A stretch of DNA of 64,000 nt from Streptomyces sp. Tu6071 (GTDB lineage Bacteria; Actinomycetota; Actinomycetes; Streptomycetales; Streptomycetaceae). This document shows, in pieces, positions 6,592 to 14,898 of the stretch. The stretch spans positions 2,627,445-2,691,444 of the forward strand of contig NZ_CM001165.1 of the NCBI RefSeq assembly GCF_000213055.1. The letters run 5' to 3'. Position 1 is the first letter of the stretch. Every line of letters begins with the position of its first letter. Below the pieces are notes generated by a model that was not told where the DNA came from, ran no database searches, and worked only from the letters and a program-made list of their open reading frames with translations. The translations under genes and the position numbers were made by a program.

Positions 6592-8201
6592 CGGTCCCCC
6601 TCCGTGGCCGCGCCCGCCTTGCCCTCGACGGTCCAGCCGCCGTCGACGCCGGGGAAGAAGAGGGGGACCTTGGCCTGGACGGTGGTCCGGTAGACGTCGC
6701 CCGCGCCGCCGCAGCTGATGGCGGCGCCCTGCCAGGCGCCTGGGAGGTGGCGGGTGGCGGCGGCGCGGCAGGCTCCGGCGCCGTCCTCGCCCGCGGCGAC
6801 GGCGGCGGTGCCCGCGCGGGCGCCCTCGTCGGCCGCGTTCGCGGCGAGGCTGAAGGTGTAGCCGTACAGCGCGCACTGCCACATGAGGCCGATGACGACG
6901 AGGACGAGGGGGAAGATCCCGGCGAATTCGAGGGTGACGGCGCCGCGGTCGCCCCGGCGCGCGAGCGCGGTGGACGCCCCGGTGTGGGCGCCCTTCTTGC
7001 GGCGCCGCCCGCCGGTGGGCTGTTCGGGGACCTGGACGAGGCCGAGTTCGCCCGCGAGGGCCCACAGGCCCTGCCGGACGGTGCCGCGCGCGTCCAGCTC
7101 GTGGACGCGGCCCGCGTCGATGGCTCCGGCGAGCTCCTTGTAGGCGGCGGGGACCGTGGTGCGCGCGGTGCCGGTGCCGGTGATGCGCGAGACCAGGGCC
7201 GTCTGGATCTCGCCGGAGCGGGTGTGGCGGTTGAGGACGGTGAGGGTCTCCTCGGCCTTGCGGATCTGGAGGCGTTCCCACAGCCGTACGGTGCGCTTGG
7301 CCGCCCGTACCGCCATGACGTCCGGGGTGACCACGAGCAGGGCCTGATCGGCGAGTTCGACGGCGGCGGCGCTCGCGGCCGTGAGCTGGGAGCCGCAGTC
7401 GACGACGACGAGGTCGTGGCGCGCGCGCAGCGCGCCGAGGATCTGCCGGGCCGCGCGCTCGGTGACCTCCTCGCCGCGCTCGCCGTCGGCGGGGGCGAGG
7501 AGGAGGCTGAGGCCGCTGGGGTGCGGGAACATCGCGTCCTGGAGGACGCGCGGGGTGAGGTCGGCGATTCCGGCGAGGTCGACGCTGGAGCGGCGGAACT
7601 GGACGTCCAGGAAGGCGGCGACGTCGCCGCACTGGAGGTCGAGATCGACGAGCGCGACGGTGCTGCCCGACGCCTGTGCGGCGAGGGCGAGCTGGACGGC
7701 GGTGAGGGTCGTGCCGACGCCGCCCTTGGCACCGCTGACGGTGAGGACGCGCCCGCCTCCCGAACCGGCGGCGCTCTCGGGGCTGTTGCCGAGGTGGCGG
7801 CGCATTCCCGCGGCCCATTCTGCGGCGGCGCGGACCCGTTCGGAGAGGGCGTCGTAGGCGAGCGGGAGCGGGAGGATGCCGCGGGCGCCCGCGTCCATGG
7901 CGGCGGTGAGGACGGTGGTGCCCGTGTCGGCGGTGACGAGCACGACGCCGACCTGCGGGAAGCGTCGTACGACCTCGTGGATGAGGTCCAGCGCCGGTAC
8001 GGGGCCGACGCGTTCGTGGACGAGAACGACTTCGGGCAGTTCGTCGGGCGAGGCCGAGGCGAGCCGGTCGAGCGCGTCGAGGAGCGCGGTCGAGTCCGGT
8101 ACGGGCAGGGCGGGTTCGGTCTCGGGGAGCTGGCTGAGCAGGGAGACGAGGGAACGGGCGAGGTCGGGGTCGCCCGCCACCGGGAGGATGCGCGTGCTCA
8201 T
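6588..8201 (-). CDS. TadZ/CpaE-like ATPase fused to a TadE-like pilin module
   Basis: 537 aa from ATG at 8201, 10 nt after cpaB. Residues 1-~130 form a receiver-like domain (VVLVHERVGPVPALDLIHEV, VGVVLVTADT). Residues ~150-385 are a MinD/ParA-type ATPase with deviant Walker A SGAKGGVGTTLTAVQLA, VALVDLDLQCGD and LVVVDCGSQL. A basic linker (GGRRRKKG) leads to GDRGAVTLEFAG. Cleavage after Gly420 would place Glu at +5, followed by a membrane helix (IFPLVLVVIGLMWQCALYGY) and a TadE-like extracellular tail. One continuous frame, with no internal stop, joins the parts. TadZ positions Tad machines and TadE is a minor pilin. Whether the polyprotein is cut by the prepilin peptidase is inference. Confidence 0.85.
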   Translation of the reverse strand: MSTRILPVAGDPDLARSLVSLLSQLPETEPALPVPDSTALLDALDRLASASPDELPEVVLVHERVGPVPALDLIHEVVRRFPQVGVVLVTADTGTTVLTAAMDAGARGILPLPLAYDALSERVRAAAEWAAGMRRHLGNSPESAAGSGGGRVLTVSGAKGGVGTTLTAVQLALAAQASGSTVALVDLDLQCGDVAAFLDVQFRRSSVDLAGIADLTPRVLQDAMFPHPSGLSLLLAPADGERGEEVTERAARQILGALRARHDLVVVDCGSQLTAASAAAVELADQALLVVTPDVMAVRAAKRTVRLWERLQIRKAEETLTVLNRHTRSGEIQTALVSRITGTGTARTTVPAAYKELAGAIDAGRVHELDARGTVRQGLWALAGELGLVQVPEQPTGGRRRKKGAHTGASTALARRGDRGAVTLEFAGIFPLVLVVIGLMWQCALYGYTFSLAANAADEGARAGTAAVAAGEDGAGACRAAATRHLPGAWQGAAISCGGAGDVYRTTVQAKVPLFFPGVDGGWTVEGKAGAATEGDR

Positions 8202-8211
8202 GGCCGCCGCC

Positions 8212-8922
8212 TCACTTGTCCTTGTCCAGGGTGTACGTGCGGTCGGGGCCGGCGGCGGCGGGCGGCTGCTCGCCCGCGCCGACGAGCGCGAGCCGGACGT
8301 GGGTCGCGAACGACTCGGCGTAGGCAACGCGTTGGGCATCGGTTGTGCCGAGCCCGAAGGTGATGGGGACGGCTTCGGTGGAGCGGTTGCGGTTGTCGTC
8401 GTTGTTCTGGTCGAAGGGCGTGAGCTTGCCGACGTCGAGGACCTGGGCGCGCTCGACGATGAGCCGGGACTCGTCCTTCTGGTTCTCGTTCTGGCCCTTG
8501 AAGGTCGCGTAGATGTTGACCGACGAACCGGGAGTGATCTTCCCCGCGACTCCGGTCGCCGCGTCTATCATGATCGCGATCTCCTGCTCCCCCGCCCTGA
8601 GCGCGGGCCGGTTCACGATCATGTCGTCCTGGAGCAGCGAGCCCTTGTGGAGCGTGGTGACGGCGATCTTGCCGCGCAGGGCGCCGAGTCGGGTGACGGC
8701 GGTGTCGGGCAGCCAGCGCTCGGGGACGGACACCTTCTCGAACTGCGAGGCGTCGAGGCTCTTGTACGGGGCGATGTCGTCCTTGAGCCGGTAGGCGGTC
8801 TTCTCGTCCCCCACCTTGGAGTTGACGTTTCTGACGACTCCGAGCACCCCGACGAGCGCGATGAGGGCGCACACGGCGGAGAGCACCATCAGGACGACGC
8901 CTCGGCGCTGGCGTGAGTTCAT
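8212..8922 (-). CDS. cpaB: CpaB/RcpC-like SAF-domain pilus assembly protein
   Basis: 236 aa. Signal-anchor helix near the N terminus (GVVLMVLSAVCALIALVGVL) and a short basic start, then an SAF-type domain. VSVPERWLPDTAVTRLGALRG and TLHKGSLLQDDMI are typical of Flp pilus assembly protein CpaB. A RcpC-like region follows (EIAIMIDAATGVAGKITPGS, SVNIYATFKG). ATG at 8922 has GAGGT 9 nt upstream. In the family this periplasmic/extracytoplasmic protein shapes the pilus channel; a Gram-positive role is less clear. It precedes tadZ in the operon. Confidence 0.85.
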   Translation of the reverse strand: MNSRQRRGVVLMVLSAVCALIALVGVLGVVRNVNSKVGDEKTAYRLKDDIAPYKSLDASQFEKVSVPERWLPDTAVTRLGALRGKIAVTTLHKGSLLQDDMIVNRPALRAGEQEIAIMIDAATGVAGKITPGSSVNIYATFKGQNENQKDESRLIVERAQVLDVGKLTPFDQNNDDNRNRSTEAVPITFGLGTTDAQRVAYAESFATHVRLALVGAGEQPPAAAGPDRTYTLDKDK

Positions 8923-9184
8923 GGCCGGAGTACCTCGATCGGGGCGGGAGTCGGGGCGGGAACGGGGAGTGGCGGGTGGGGCCGGGGCTGGTACCGGGGC
9001 GGGGCGGAGTTGGGGCGGGGCGGGTGATCGCGATGTCGGCGTTGTGGGTGTCCGGGCGGGTCGGACTCCGGGATGGTGCGGACTCCGGGTGGTGCGGTCT
9101 CCGGGTGCTACGGGCGGAGACCGTACGGGTGTGGAGCTTCGAGTCCCCGGAGAGGTGGGGCCCGCGGGTCGGCGGGCCCCCGGG

Positions 9185-10315
9185 TCAGCGGTACGGGGGG
9201 TGCGACGAGCCCGGACGGTCGGGCGGGGCCGTACCCGGTGGAGGGGCGGACCGCGGCGCCGTGCCCGAGGGGGCGACGGGGCCCAACTCGCCCGGCGGGC
9301 CGGGGAGTCCGGATTCGGGGCGGGGTCCGGCGTGCGGGAGGGCGGCTGCCGCGCGGCGGGCGGCCGGGAGGTCGCGTACCGGATCGCGCGGTGTCTCGCG
9401 ACCGGGCTCGCGGGCCGCCTCTCGGCCGAACCCGCGCGCTGCCTCGCGGCCGGGTTCGCGGCCGAGTTCGCGGGGGCCGGCCGGGGCGCGCAGGGCCGGT
9501 GGGGCGAGGGGGGCGCCGCAGAATCCGCAGCGGTCGCCGAGGAATTCGAGCCCGCACCAGCGGCAGCGTTCGCGGCGCACGGAGGAGACGAGCTGGTAGA
9601 GGACGGAGATGTCGGGGATGCCCGCGGCGAACTCGGTGAGCTTGCCCGTGCCCCACCAGGCCGCGGAGTCCTTGGGGAGGGGCACTTCGGTGACGGACTG
9701 GACCTGCCAGGTGCGGGCGAGGGTCTCGCCGAGCCAGGTCGAGGGGCGGTCGCCGTGGGCGAGGTAGAGGCGGGTCGCGAAGTCGGGGCCGGGGAGTTCG
9801 GCGCCCGGCACGGCCTTGACGAGGCGGGGTTCGGGGTGCGCCAGGACCGCGTACTGCGTGCCGGGGAGCCGGGAGCGGGCGTGCGAGCCGAGCGGGACGG
9901 GCACGCGGTCGAGCCTGGCGAGCGAGCCGAGTACGGCGCCCGCGTGCACGTAGTGGGCGAGGAGGCGGGCGGCCGAGGCGAGAACGCCCGGGGTGAAGTC
10001 GCAGACGGAGAGCTGCCGCAACTGGAGTGCCACGAGGGCGAGTCCGAGCGGGGGCAGATCGAGGCCGACGAGGGTGACGCGGTCCGCTTCGAGGGCCGCG
10101 CGGGCGGTGCGCACCCGGCGGATCGTCTCCGGGTCGGCGGCGGTGGAGTGCAGCACGATGAGCCAGCCGTGCTGCTCCAGTAAGGCATGGAGTTCGGCGA
10201 GGGACTCGGCGAGCGGGGCGCCCGTCGCGGCTCCGAGCGGTACGGCGCCGGGCGTGTGGCGGTCCGGCGAGGGGAGTACGAGGTCGCTCCCGGTCACTGC
10301 GACAGCGGTCGGCAC
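9185..10315 (-). CDS. Tad-operon-associated protein with zinc ribbon and Arg/Pro-rich tail
   Basis: 376 aa, GTG start with GGGAGGGGG upstream; first gene of the tad operon. Residues 1-~250 form an alpha/beta-like domain (HGWLIVLHSTAADPETI, RVTLVGLDLPPLGL, HARSRLPGTQYAVLAHPEP) of unknown fold. A four-Cys ribbon CRWCGLEFLGDRCGFCG follows. The last ~110 residues are low complexity, with repeated REPGREAARGFGREA units and then Pro-rich sequence. No membrane helix and no catalytic motif recognised. Position suggests a cytoplasmic accessory or regulatory factor of pilus biogenesis; this is inferred from context only. An in-frame upstream ATG at 10486 exists but lacks a better ribosome site. Confidence 0.65.
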   Translation of the reverse strand: MPTAVAVTGSDLVLPSPDRHTPGAVPLGAATGAPLAESLAELHALLEQHGWLIVLHSTAADPETIRRVRTARAALEADRVTLVGLDLPPLGLALVALQLRQLSVCDFTPGVLASAARLLAHYVHAGAVLGSLARLDRVPVPLGSHARSRLPGTQYAVLAHPEPRLVKAVPGAELPGPDFATRLYLAHGDRPSTWLGETLARTWQVQSVTEVPLPKDSAAWWGTGKLTEFAAGIPDISVLYQLVSSVRRERCRWCGLEFLGDRCGFCGAPLAPPALRAPAGPRELGREPGREAARGFGREAAREPGRETPRDPVRDLPAARRAAAALPHAGPRPESGLPGPPGELGPVAPSGTAPRSAPPPGTAPPDRPGSSHPPYR

Positions 10316-10894
10316 GGTCCCACCCCCTCCCTGAATCCCCGAATCCCCCGAGCGCGTACGCGCGGGCGCGCGAAGCCGGGTCGAGCGGCACGCCGCCTCT
10401 CGCTCCTGCACCATATCCAGCCGCAGCATCCTCAACACCCCACTTCGCAGGGTTCGTAGGGCCTTACGACCGCGCGGGGTTTCCACGACTGAAAGCCGGA
10501 TCTTGGCCGGAAAGTGCGGTTACGTGGGAGGAGTTGGGCCCATTGTGGCGGCTTGCCCACCCTTCCCGACCGGTTCGGTGTCCGGATGCGCTGTACGGAA
10601 GGGGGCCTTCGGGCCCTTGCCGAAACATCTGTCCACACGTGTCGGGAAGTTGTGCGGGGCCGACGGGGCGGGGCGGGGGCGACATATCGGGCCTGGAGGG
10701 GGGTGGGAGCGAGGTGACGCCAGAGGAGGGCGCGGGCGGGGCAGCGCGGAGGCGGGGATGGGCGGGGCGGGGGCGGGTCGCGGACGGGGGCGCGCGGCGG
10801 GCGGGGGCGCGTCGCCGGCGGGGGGCGGGCCAGGGGCCGAGTGCGGCCCGTACCGGAAGCGACAAGTCCTGTACCGCCTCTTGACAGCGCATAT
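10316..10894. other. Intergenic region between tad operon and chitinase
   Basis: About 580 nt between divergent genes. The right part (10680-10850) is G-rich and low in information. Promoter elements for the minus-strand tad operon should lie between 10316 and ~10560, but I could not identify a clear -35/-10 pair there. A TTGACA box at 10881-10886 faces the chitinase. Apparent ORFs here are GC-driven shadows. Confidence 0.5.
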
Positions 10895-10906
10895 TGGTCT
10901 GGACCA
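10895..10906 (+). promoter_or_regulatory. DasR operator (dre-type site) upstream of chitinase
   Basis: TGGTCTGGACCA, differing at one position from the perfect dre palindrome TGGTCTAGACCA bound by the GlcNAc-responsive GntR regulator DasR. It starts 8 nt after a TTGACA box (10881-10886), so it would overlap the promoter spacer and allow repression relieved by glucosamine-6-phosphate. Such sites are known in front of Streptomyces chitinase genes. Confidence 0.8.
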
Positions 10907-10962
10907 GCTTGGAGGGCGATGGCGCCCCACCGCCGTCAACTCCCCCCACTGGAGGCACTTTC

Positions 10963-12000
10963 ATGCTGCATTCCCCCCACCGTCGTTCCTCCCGCGCGAG
11001 CCGCAGGCGTGGCGGAGCGCTCGGTACGGCGCTCGCGGGCGTCGCCGCGCTCGCGCTCGGCGCCACGGCGCTCACGGCCGGGATCGCTCCCGCGAGCGCG
11101 GCGGAGCAGGAGGCTGCCGTACCGGCGCACGCGCTCACCGGCTACTGGCAGAACTTCGACAACGGCGCGACGGTCCAGACCCTCGCGGACGTCCAGGACC
11201 AGTACGACATCATCGCGGTCGCCTTCGCGGACGCGACCGCGACCCCAGGCGCGGTCGACTTCTCGCTCGACTCGGCGGGTCTCGGCGGTTACACCGAGGA
11301 GCAGTTCAAGGCCGACGTGAAGGCGAAGCAGGCCGAGGGGAAGAGCGTGATCCTCTCGGTGGGCGGCGAGAAGGGCACGGTCAGCGTCAACGACGACGCC
11401 TCTGCGGGGGCGTTCGCGGATTCGGTGTACGCGCAGATGCAGGAGTACGGCTTCGACGGGGTCGACATCGACCTTGAGAACGGCCTCAACTCCACTTACA
11501 TGTCGAAGGCGTTGCACGACCTCGCCGCGAAGGCGGGTTCGGGCTTCGTCCTGACGATGGCGCCGCAGACGATCGACATGCAGTCGACGTCGAACGAGTA
11601 CTTCAAGACGGCGCTGGACGTGAAGGACATCCTGACCGTCGTCAACATGCAGTACTACAACAGCGGTTCGATGCTGGGCTGCGACGGCCAGGTCTACGCA
11701 CAGGGCACAGTCGACTTCCTCACCGGACTCGCGTGCATCCAGCTCGAAGGCGGCCTCGACCCGGCGCAGGTGGGCATCGGCGTCCCGGCCTCGTCGAGCG
11801 CGGCGGGCGGCGGCTACGTCGAGCCCGGCGTGGTGAACGCGGCGCTGGACTGCCTGGCCAAGGGCACGAGTTGCGGCAGCTTCAAGCCTGACAAGACGTA
11901 CCCGGGCATCCGGGGCGCGATGACGTGGTCCACCAACTGGGACGCCGCGGCGGGGAATTCCTGGTCGGACGCGGTGGGCGCGCACGTGCACGGGCTGTAA
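10963..12000 (+). CDS. Secreted GH18 chitinase
   Basis: 345 aa. ATG at 10963 with GGAGG 7 nt upstream; the earlier in-frame ATG lies beyond the operator and lacks a ribosome site. Residues 1-~45 are a signal peptide (RRRGG, a long hydrophobic stretch, then ASAAEQE). The mature part begins AHALTGYWQNFDNG, and the GH18 signature DGVDIDLE puts the catalytic acid at Glu172. SVGG (beta-3), MAPQ and MQYYN motifs follow and MTWSTNWD lies near the end. There is no separate carbohydrate-binding module, so it is a single-domain family 18 endo-type chitinase. The upstream dre site ties it to chitin/GlcNAc catabolism. Confidence 0.93.
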   Translation: MLHSPHRRSSRASRRRGGALGTALAGVAALALGATALTAGIAPASAAEQEAAVPAHALTGYWQNFDNGATVQTLADVQDQYDIIAVAFADATATPGAVDFSLDSAGLGGYTEEQFKADVKAKQAEGKSVILSVGGEKGTVSVNDDASAGAFADSVYAQMQEYGFDGVDIDLENGLNSTYMSKALHDLAAKAGSGFVLTMAPQTIDMQSTSNEYFKTALDVKDILTVVNMQYYNSGSMLGCDGQVYAQGTVDFLTGLACIQLEGGLDPAQVGIGVPASSSAAGGGYVEPGVVNAALDCLAKGTSCGSFKPDKTYPGIRGAMTWSTNWDAAAGNSWSDAVGAHVHGL

Positions 12001-12018
12001 CCCGCGCGGCGGGACGGC

Positions 12019-12067
12019 GGTACGGGGTACGGGGACGAGCCGCTTGCTCGTCCCCGTACCCCGTACC
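12019..12067 (+). terminator. Strong bidirectional hairpin terminator
   Basis: A perfect 22-bp inverted repeat (12019-12040 with 12046-12067) with a 5-nt loop, rich in GGTACGGGG. It sits 18 nt after the chitinase stop and faces a convergent minus-strand gene ending at 12171. No T tract, as usual in this genus. Confidence 0.85.
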
Positions 12068-12170
12068 CGTTATGTCGTACGGCTGCCGTGACGCTGCGGG
12101 CGGCGTTCAGGCCGGGCTGCCGGGCGGGGGCGGGGTGGCGGGCCGTGCGGCCGGTCGCCCCGCCCCGGCG

Positions 12171-12893
12171 TCACTCCTCGAAGTGCGCGTCGAGCGCGGT
12201 GTCCAGTTCCTCGGTCCAGCGGCTCAGTGTCGCCTTGTCCGGGGCCTGGACGTCGTGCGGGTACCAGCGCTCGTCGGGGGTGTGCACGGTGACGGTGAGA
12301 CGGCGGCCGATGCGCGAGGTGCCGTACTCGACGGCGGCCACCTCGCTCCAGGTCCACTCGCACGCCTGGTCGTCGAGCGCGTAGCGGACGCCGTCGCGGT
12401 CGAGCGTGACGGAGCCGCGCCGGTCGGCGGCGGTGAACGCGGCGTCGGCGCGGAGGTTCTCGTCCGCCTCCTCGGCCTCGGCCTTGTCCTCGTCCTCGTC
12501 GGCGGGGGCGTCCGCGTCATCGGGGGCCGGGGCCGGGGTGCTGGCGTCCGGCTCGGCTGCCTCCCGTTCGGTGGGGGCGTCGGGGGCCTCGTCGTCGGCC
12601 GCCGCTTCGGCTGGGGCGGCAGCCGCGGGGGCGCCTCCTGAGCCGGATTCGGCGTCGGCCCCGGTACGCGCCTCGGCTTCGGGGCCGGGGGCCGCGTCGG
12701 CCGGCTCCGCGTCAGGGTCGGGTGCGGGCGCGGCGGCGTCCGTGCCGGGGCGCGCCTCGGGGGCCGCTTCCTGCTCCGTACCGGGCGCGTCCGTCCCCGT
12801 ACGAGGACTCGGCACCGTGAGGCCGGGGATCAACGCCGGATCGGCGGCGGCGCCGATGGGCGGAAGGTTCGGTTCACTCTGCTTCTGCTCCAC
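12171..12893 (-). CDS. Acidic Ala/Pro-rich protein with C-terminal PH-like domain
   Basis: 240 aa from GTG at 12893; the start is uncertain because no clear ribosome site is visible and an ATG exists at 12962. Residues ~20-145 are low complexity, Ala/Pro/Glu/Asp-rich (repeats of APD, AEA, PDAD). The last ~95 residues look folded: GSVTLDRDGVRYALDD, EWTWSEVAAVEYGTS, RLTVTVHT, DKATLSRWTEELDTALDA. This resembles small PH-like domains of actinobacterial proteins. No signal peptide or membrane helix. Function unknown. Confidence 0.65.
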   Translation of the reverse strand: MEQKQSEPNLPPIGAAADPALIPGLTVPSPRTGTDAPGTEQEAAPEARPGTDAAAPAPDPDAEPADAAPGPEAEARTGADAESGSGGAPAAAAPAEAAADDEAPDAPTEREAAEPDASTPAPAPDDADAPADEDEDKAEAEEADENLRADAAFTAADRRGSVTLDRDGVRYALDDQACEWTWSEVAAVEYGTSRIGRRLTVTVHTPDERWYPHDVQAPDKATLSRWTEELDTALDAHFEE

Positions 12894-13065
12894 GGGGCGC
12901 AGTATGACGGACGCGCCTGTGGAACGCAGGTTCGGGTGCGCGGGACACACAGATCCCACCACACACGGGCACCACGAAGGCCCCGCCTGTGGACAACTCG
13001 GCAGATCCTGAGAATCCGCTCACTCGATGAGGTGAGGGCGTGAGCGGGTTCCTCGGGGTTGTCCA

Positions 13066-13600
13066 CAGATTGGGGGTGGGTGGGGTGGGGAGGGGGGTGG
13101 CGGCTGGAAGACTTGAACGCGTGGAGGTGGCCCCCCCTTTGGGAGGGCGGGTCATGCGCTGGGGACGGTTGTGGGGGGAGGTGTGGCGGGGTGCGGGGGT
13201 GCGGGGGTGCGGGGGAGGAGGAAGCGCGGGGGCGAGAGGAGGAGGTGCGGGTGCCGCAGAGAGGCGGGTCCGGGGGCCGTATGCGGGGCGGGGGGTGCCA
13301 GGGACGCGGAGAACCGGATGCGGGGTGCCGGGGGCCGGGGGCCGGGCAGAGGAAAACCGGATGCGGGTTCCGGGGAGCCGGGGCAGGGGGAACCGGGTGC
13401 GGGGCACCGGGAGGCCGGGAGGCCGGGAGGCCGGATGGGGGGGCGCCCTGGAGCCGGACAGAGGGGAACCAGGTGCGCAGCGCCGGGGAGCCGGAGCACA
13501 GCCGAACCGGGTGCCGGACACAGGGGCCGGTGCGGAGTCACGGGGGGGGGACACCAGGCGCCGAGGGCCCCCCAGTACGGACGCCGCGCCGAAGCCCGGT
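13066..13600. repeat. G-rich degenerate repeat tract in intergenic region
   Basis: About 530 nt of extreme G-over-C asymmetry on the plus strand. 13180-13260 has repeated GGTGCGGGG and GAGGAGG. From about 13300, near-repeats of GAACCGGGTGCGGGG-CCGGGGAGCCGG recur four to five times at roughly 50-60 nt. Three tandem copies of GGAGGCCGG lie near 13410-13435. Reading frames on both strands are low complexity and lack ribosome sites, so I treat it as non-coding. It separates the divergent genes at 12893 and 13668. Confidence 0.6.
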
Positions 13601-13667
13601 ACAGCCCTCCCACGCCCACGTCGGAATTCCGCCAGCCCCACACCCCCGCCCCCAGTTGACTACCCCC

Positions 13668-14576
13668 ATGACCAACACCACCCAACCCCCCGCCACCCCG
13701 CACCTACCCCCCACCGCGACCTCCCCCACACCCCCCACGACGGCCGCCCCCACACCCCCCACCACAACCTCCCCCTCCCCCACCTTCCGCGCCCTCCACA
13801 CCCCCGCCGCGCCCCTCGCCCTCGCCAACGCCTGGGACGTCGCCAGTGCCCGGGTGGTCGAGGCCGCCGGGGCTTCCGCCGTCGCGACCACCAGTGCCGG
13901 GGTCGCCTGGTCGCTCGGGGTCGCGGACGGGGATGTGCTGGGCCGGGACCGGGCCGTCGCGCTCGTCGGGCGGGTGGTGCGGGCGGTGGCCGTGCCCGTG
14001 ACGGCGGATATCGAGGGCGGGTTCGGGCGGGACGCGGGGGAGGTCGCCGAGACGGTCGCCGAGGTGCTCGCGGCGGGGGCCGCGGGCGTCAACATCGAGG
14101 ACGGTGCGCGGGAGCCCGGCGAGTTCGCCGAGCGCTTGGCCGCCGCGCGGGAGGCCGTGGAGCGGGCGGGCGGGGATCTGTTCCTCAACGCCCGTATCGA
14201 TACGTACCTGCGCGGGCTCGGTGATCCGCGCACGCGGCTCGCGGAGACGCTGGAGCGGGCCCAGCGGTACGTGCGCGCGGGTGCGGACGGGATCTTCGTG
14301 CCCGGCGTGACGGACGCGGAGAGCATCGCGGCGCTCGCCGCAGGCATCCCCGTGCCCCTCAACGTCCTCGCCGGGCCCGGCACCCCGCCGGTCGCCGAGC
14401 TGGGACGGCTGGGCGTCGCGCGGGTGAGTCTCGGCTCGGCGGTCGCCGAGGCGGCGTACGCGGTGGCGCGGCGGGCCGCGCGGGACCTGCTCACCGGGGG
14501 CGGGTACGGGGTTCTCGCCGACGGGATCGCGTACCCGGAGCTGAACGGACTGCTCGCGGCGGCCCCCGGGGAGTGA
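13668..14576 (+). CDS. Isocitrate lyase/PEP mutase superfamily protein
   Basis: 302 aa. ATG at 13668 follows a stretch without a clear ribosome site. Residues 1-~38 are a Pro/Thr/Ser-rich extension; the family fold starts at FRALHTPAAPLALANAWDVA. ICL/PEPM landmarks are VATTSAGVAWSLG, VTADIEGGFG (metal-binding Asp and Glu), AAGVNIEDG and LFLNARIDTYL, ending with a VARVSLGSAVAEAAYA helix. The catalytic Cys loop of true isocitrate lyases is not evident. These small members are usually annotated as carboxyvinyl-carboxyphosphonate phosphorylmutase-like or lyase-like; the substrate is unknown. The gene stands alone. Confidence 0.85.
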   Translation: MTNTTQPPATPHLPPTATSPTPPTTAAPTPPTTTSPSPTFRALHTPAAPLALANAWDVASARVVEAAGASAVATTSAGVAWSLGVADGDVLGRDRAVALVGRVVRAVAVPVTADIEGGFGRDAGEVAETVAEVLAAGAAGVNIEDGAREPGEFAERLAAAREAVERAGGDLFLNARIDTYLRGLGDPRTRLAETLERAQRYVRAGADGIFVPGVTDAESIAALAAGIPVPLNVLAGPGTPPVAELGRLGVARVSLGSAVAEAAYAVARRAARDLLTGGGYGVLADGIAYPELNGLLAAAPGE

Positions 14577-14898
14577 GGACCGGACCCGGAGGCCACGCCC
14601 TGGCACGCGAGGCCAACCGCGAACCGTCTCGCACCGCCCCCACCCAGACAGCACGCCGCCCCGCCCCCGTACGCGAAGAGACGCGACGGCGGGCGGGGCG
14701 GCGGGAAGCGGCGGCTCCGTAAGGCGGGGGCGAAACGGGGGGGGCGAGGGCGACAGGGCGGGTCCGGAACCGGAACCAAGACAGGCACCGGAGCCGCCAA
14801 CCGTACGAAGTCGGCGAACAGGCCCCGCCCCACCTCATCCCGTCCCGAACACCTCACCGCGCCCCCGACACCTGCCCCCCGCACTCGCCCGCCGGGAC
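14577..14898. other. Convergent intergenic spacer
   Basis: About 320 nt between the PEPM-like gene and the convergent ridA gene. Purine-rich and pyrimidine-rich blocks alternate (14690-14760). I see no gene and no clear strong hairpin. Confidence 0.4.

Noticed and set aside
4757-7732. A single 991-aa protein spanning tadA and upstream
   Set aside because: The N-terminal half is a shadow of tadZ-tadE; a GTG at 6097 with a good ribosome site and GTGA overlap marks the true tadA start.
12874-13703. Minus-strand Pro-rich ORFs across the G-rich tract
   Set aside because: Low complexity, no ribosome site, no domain and no consistent start; better explained as non-coding repeat DNA.
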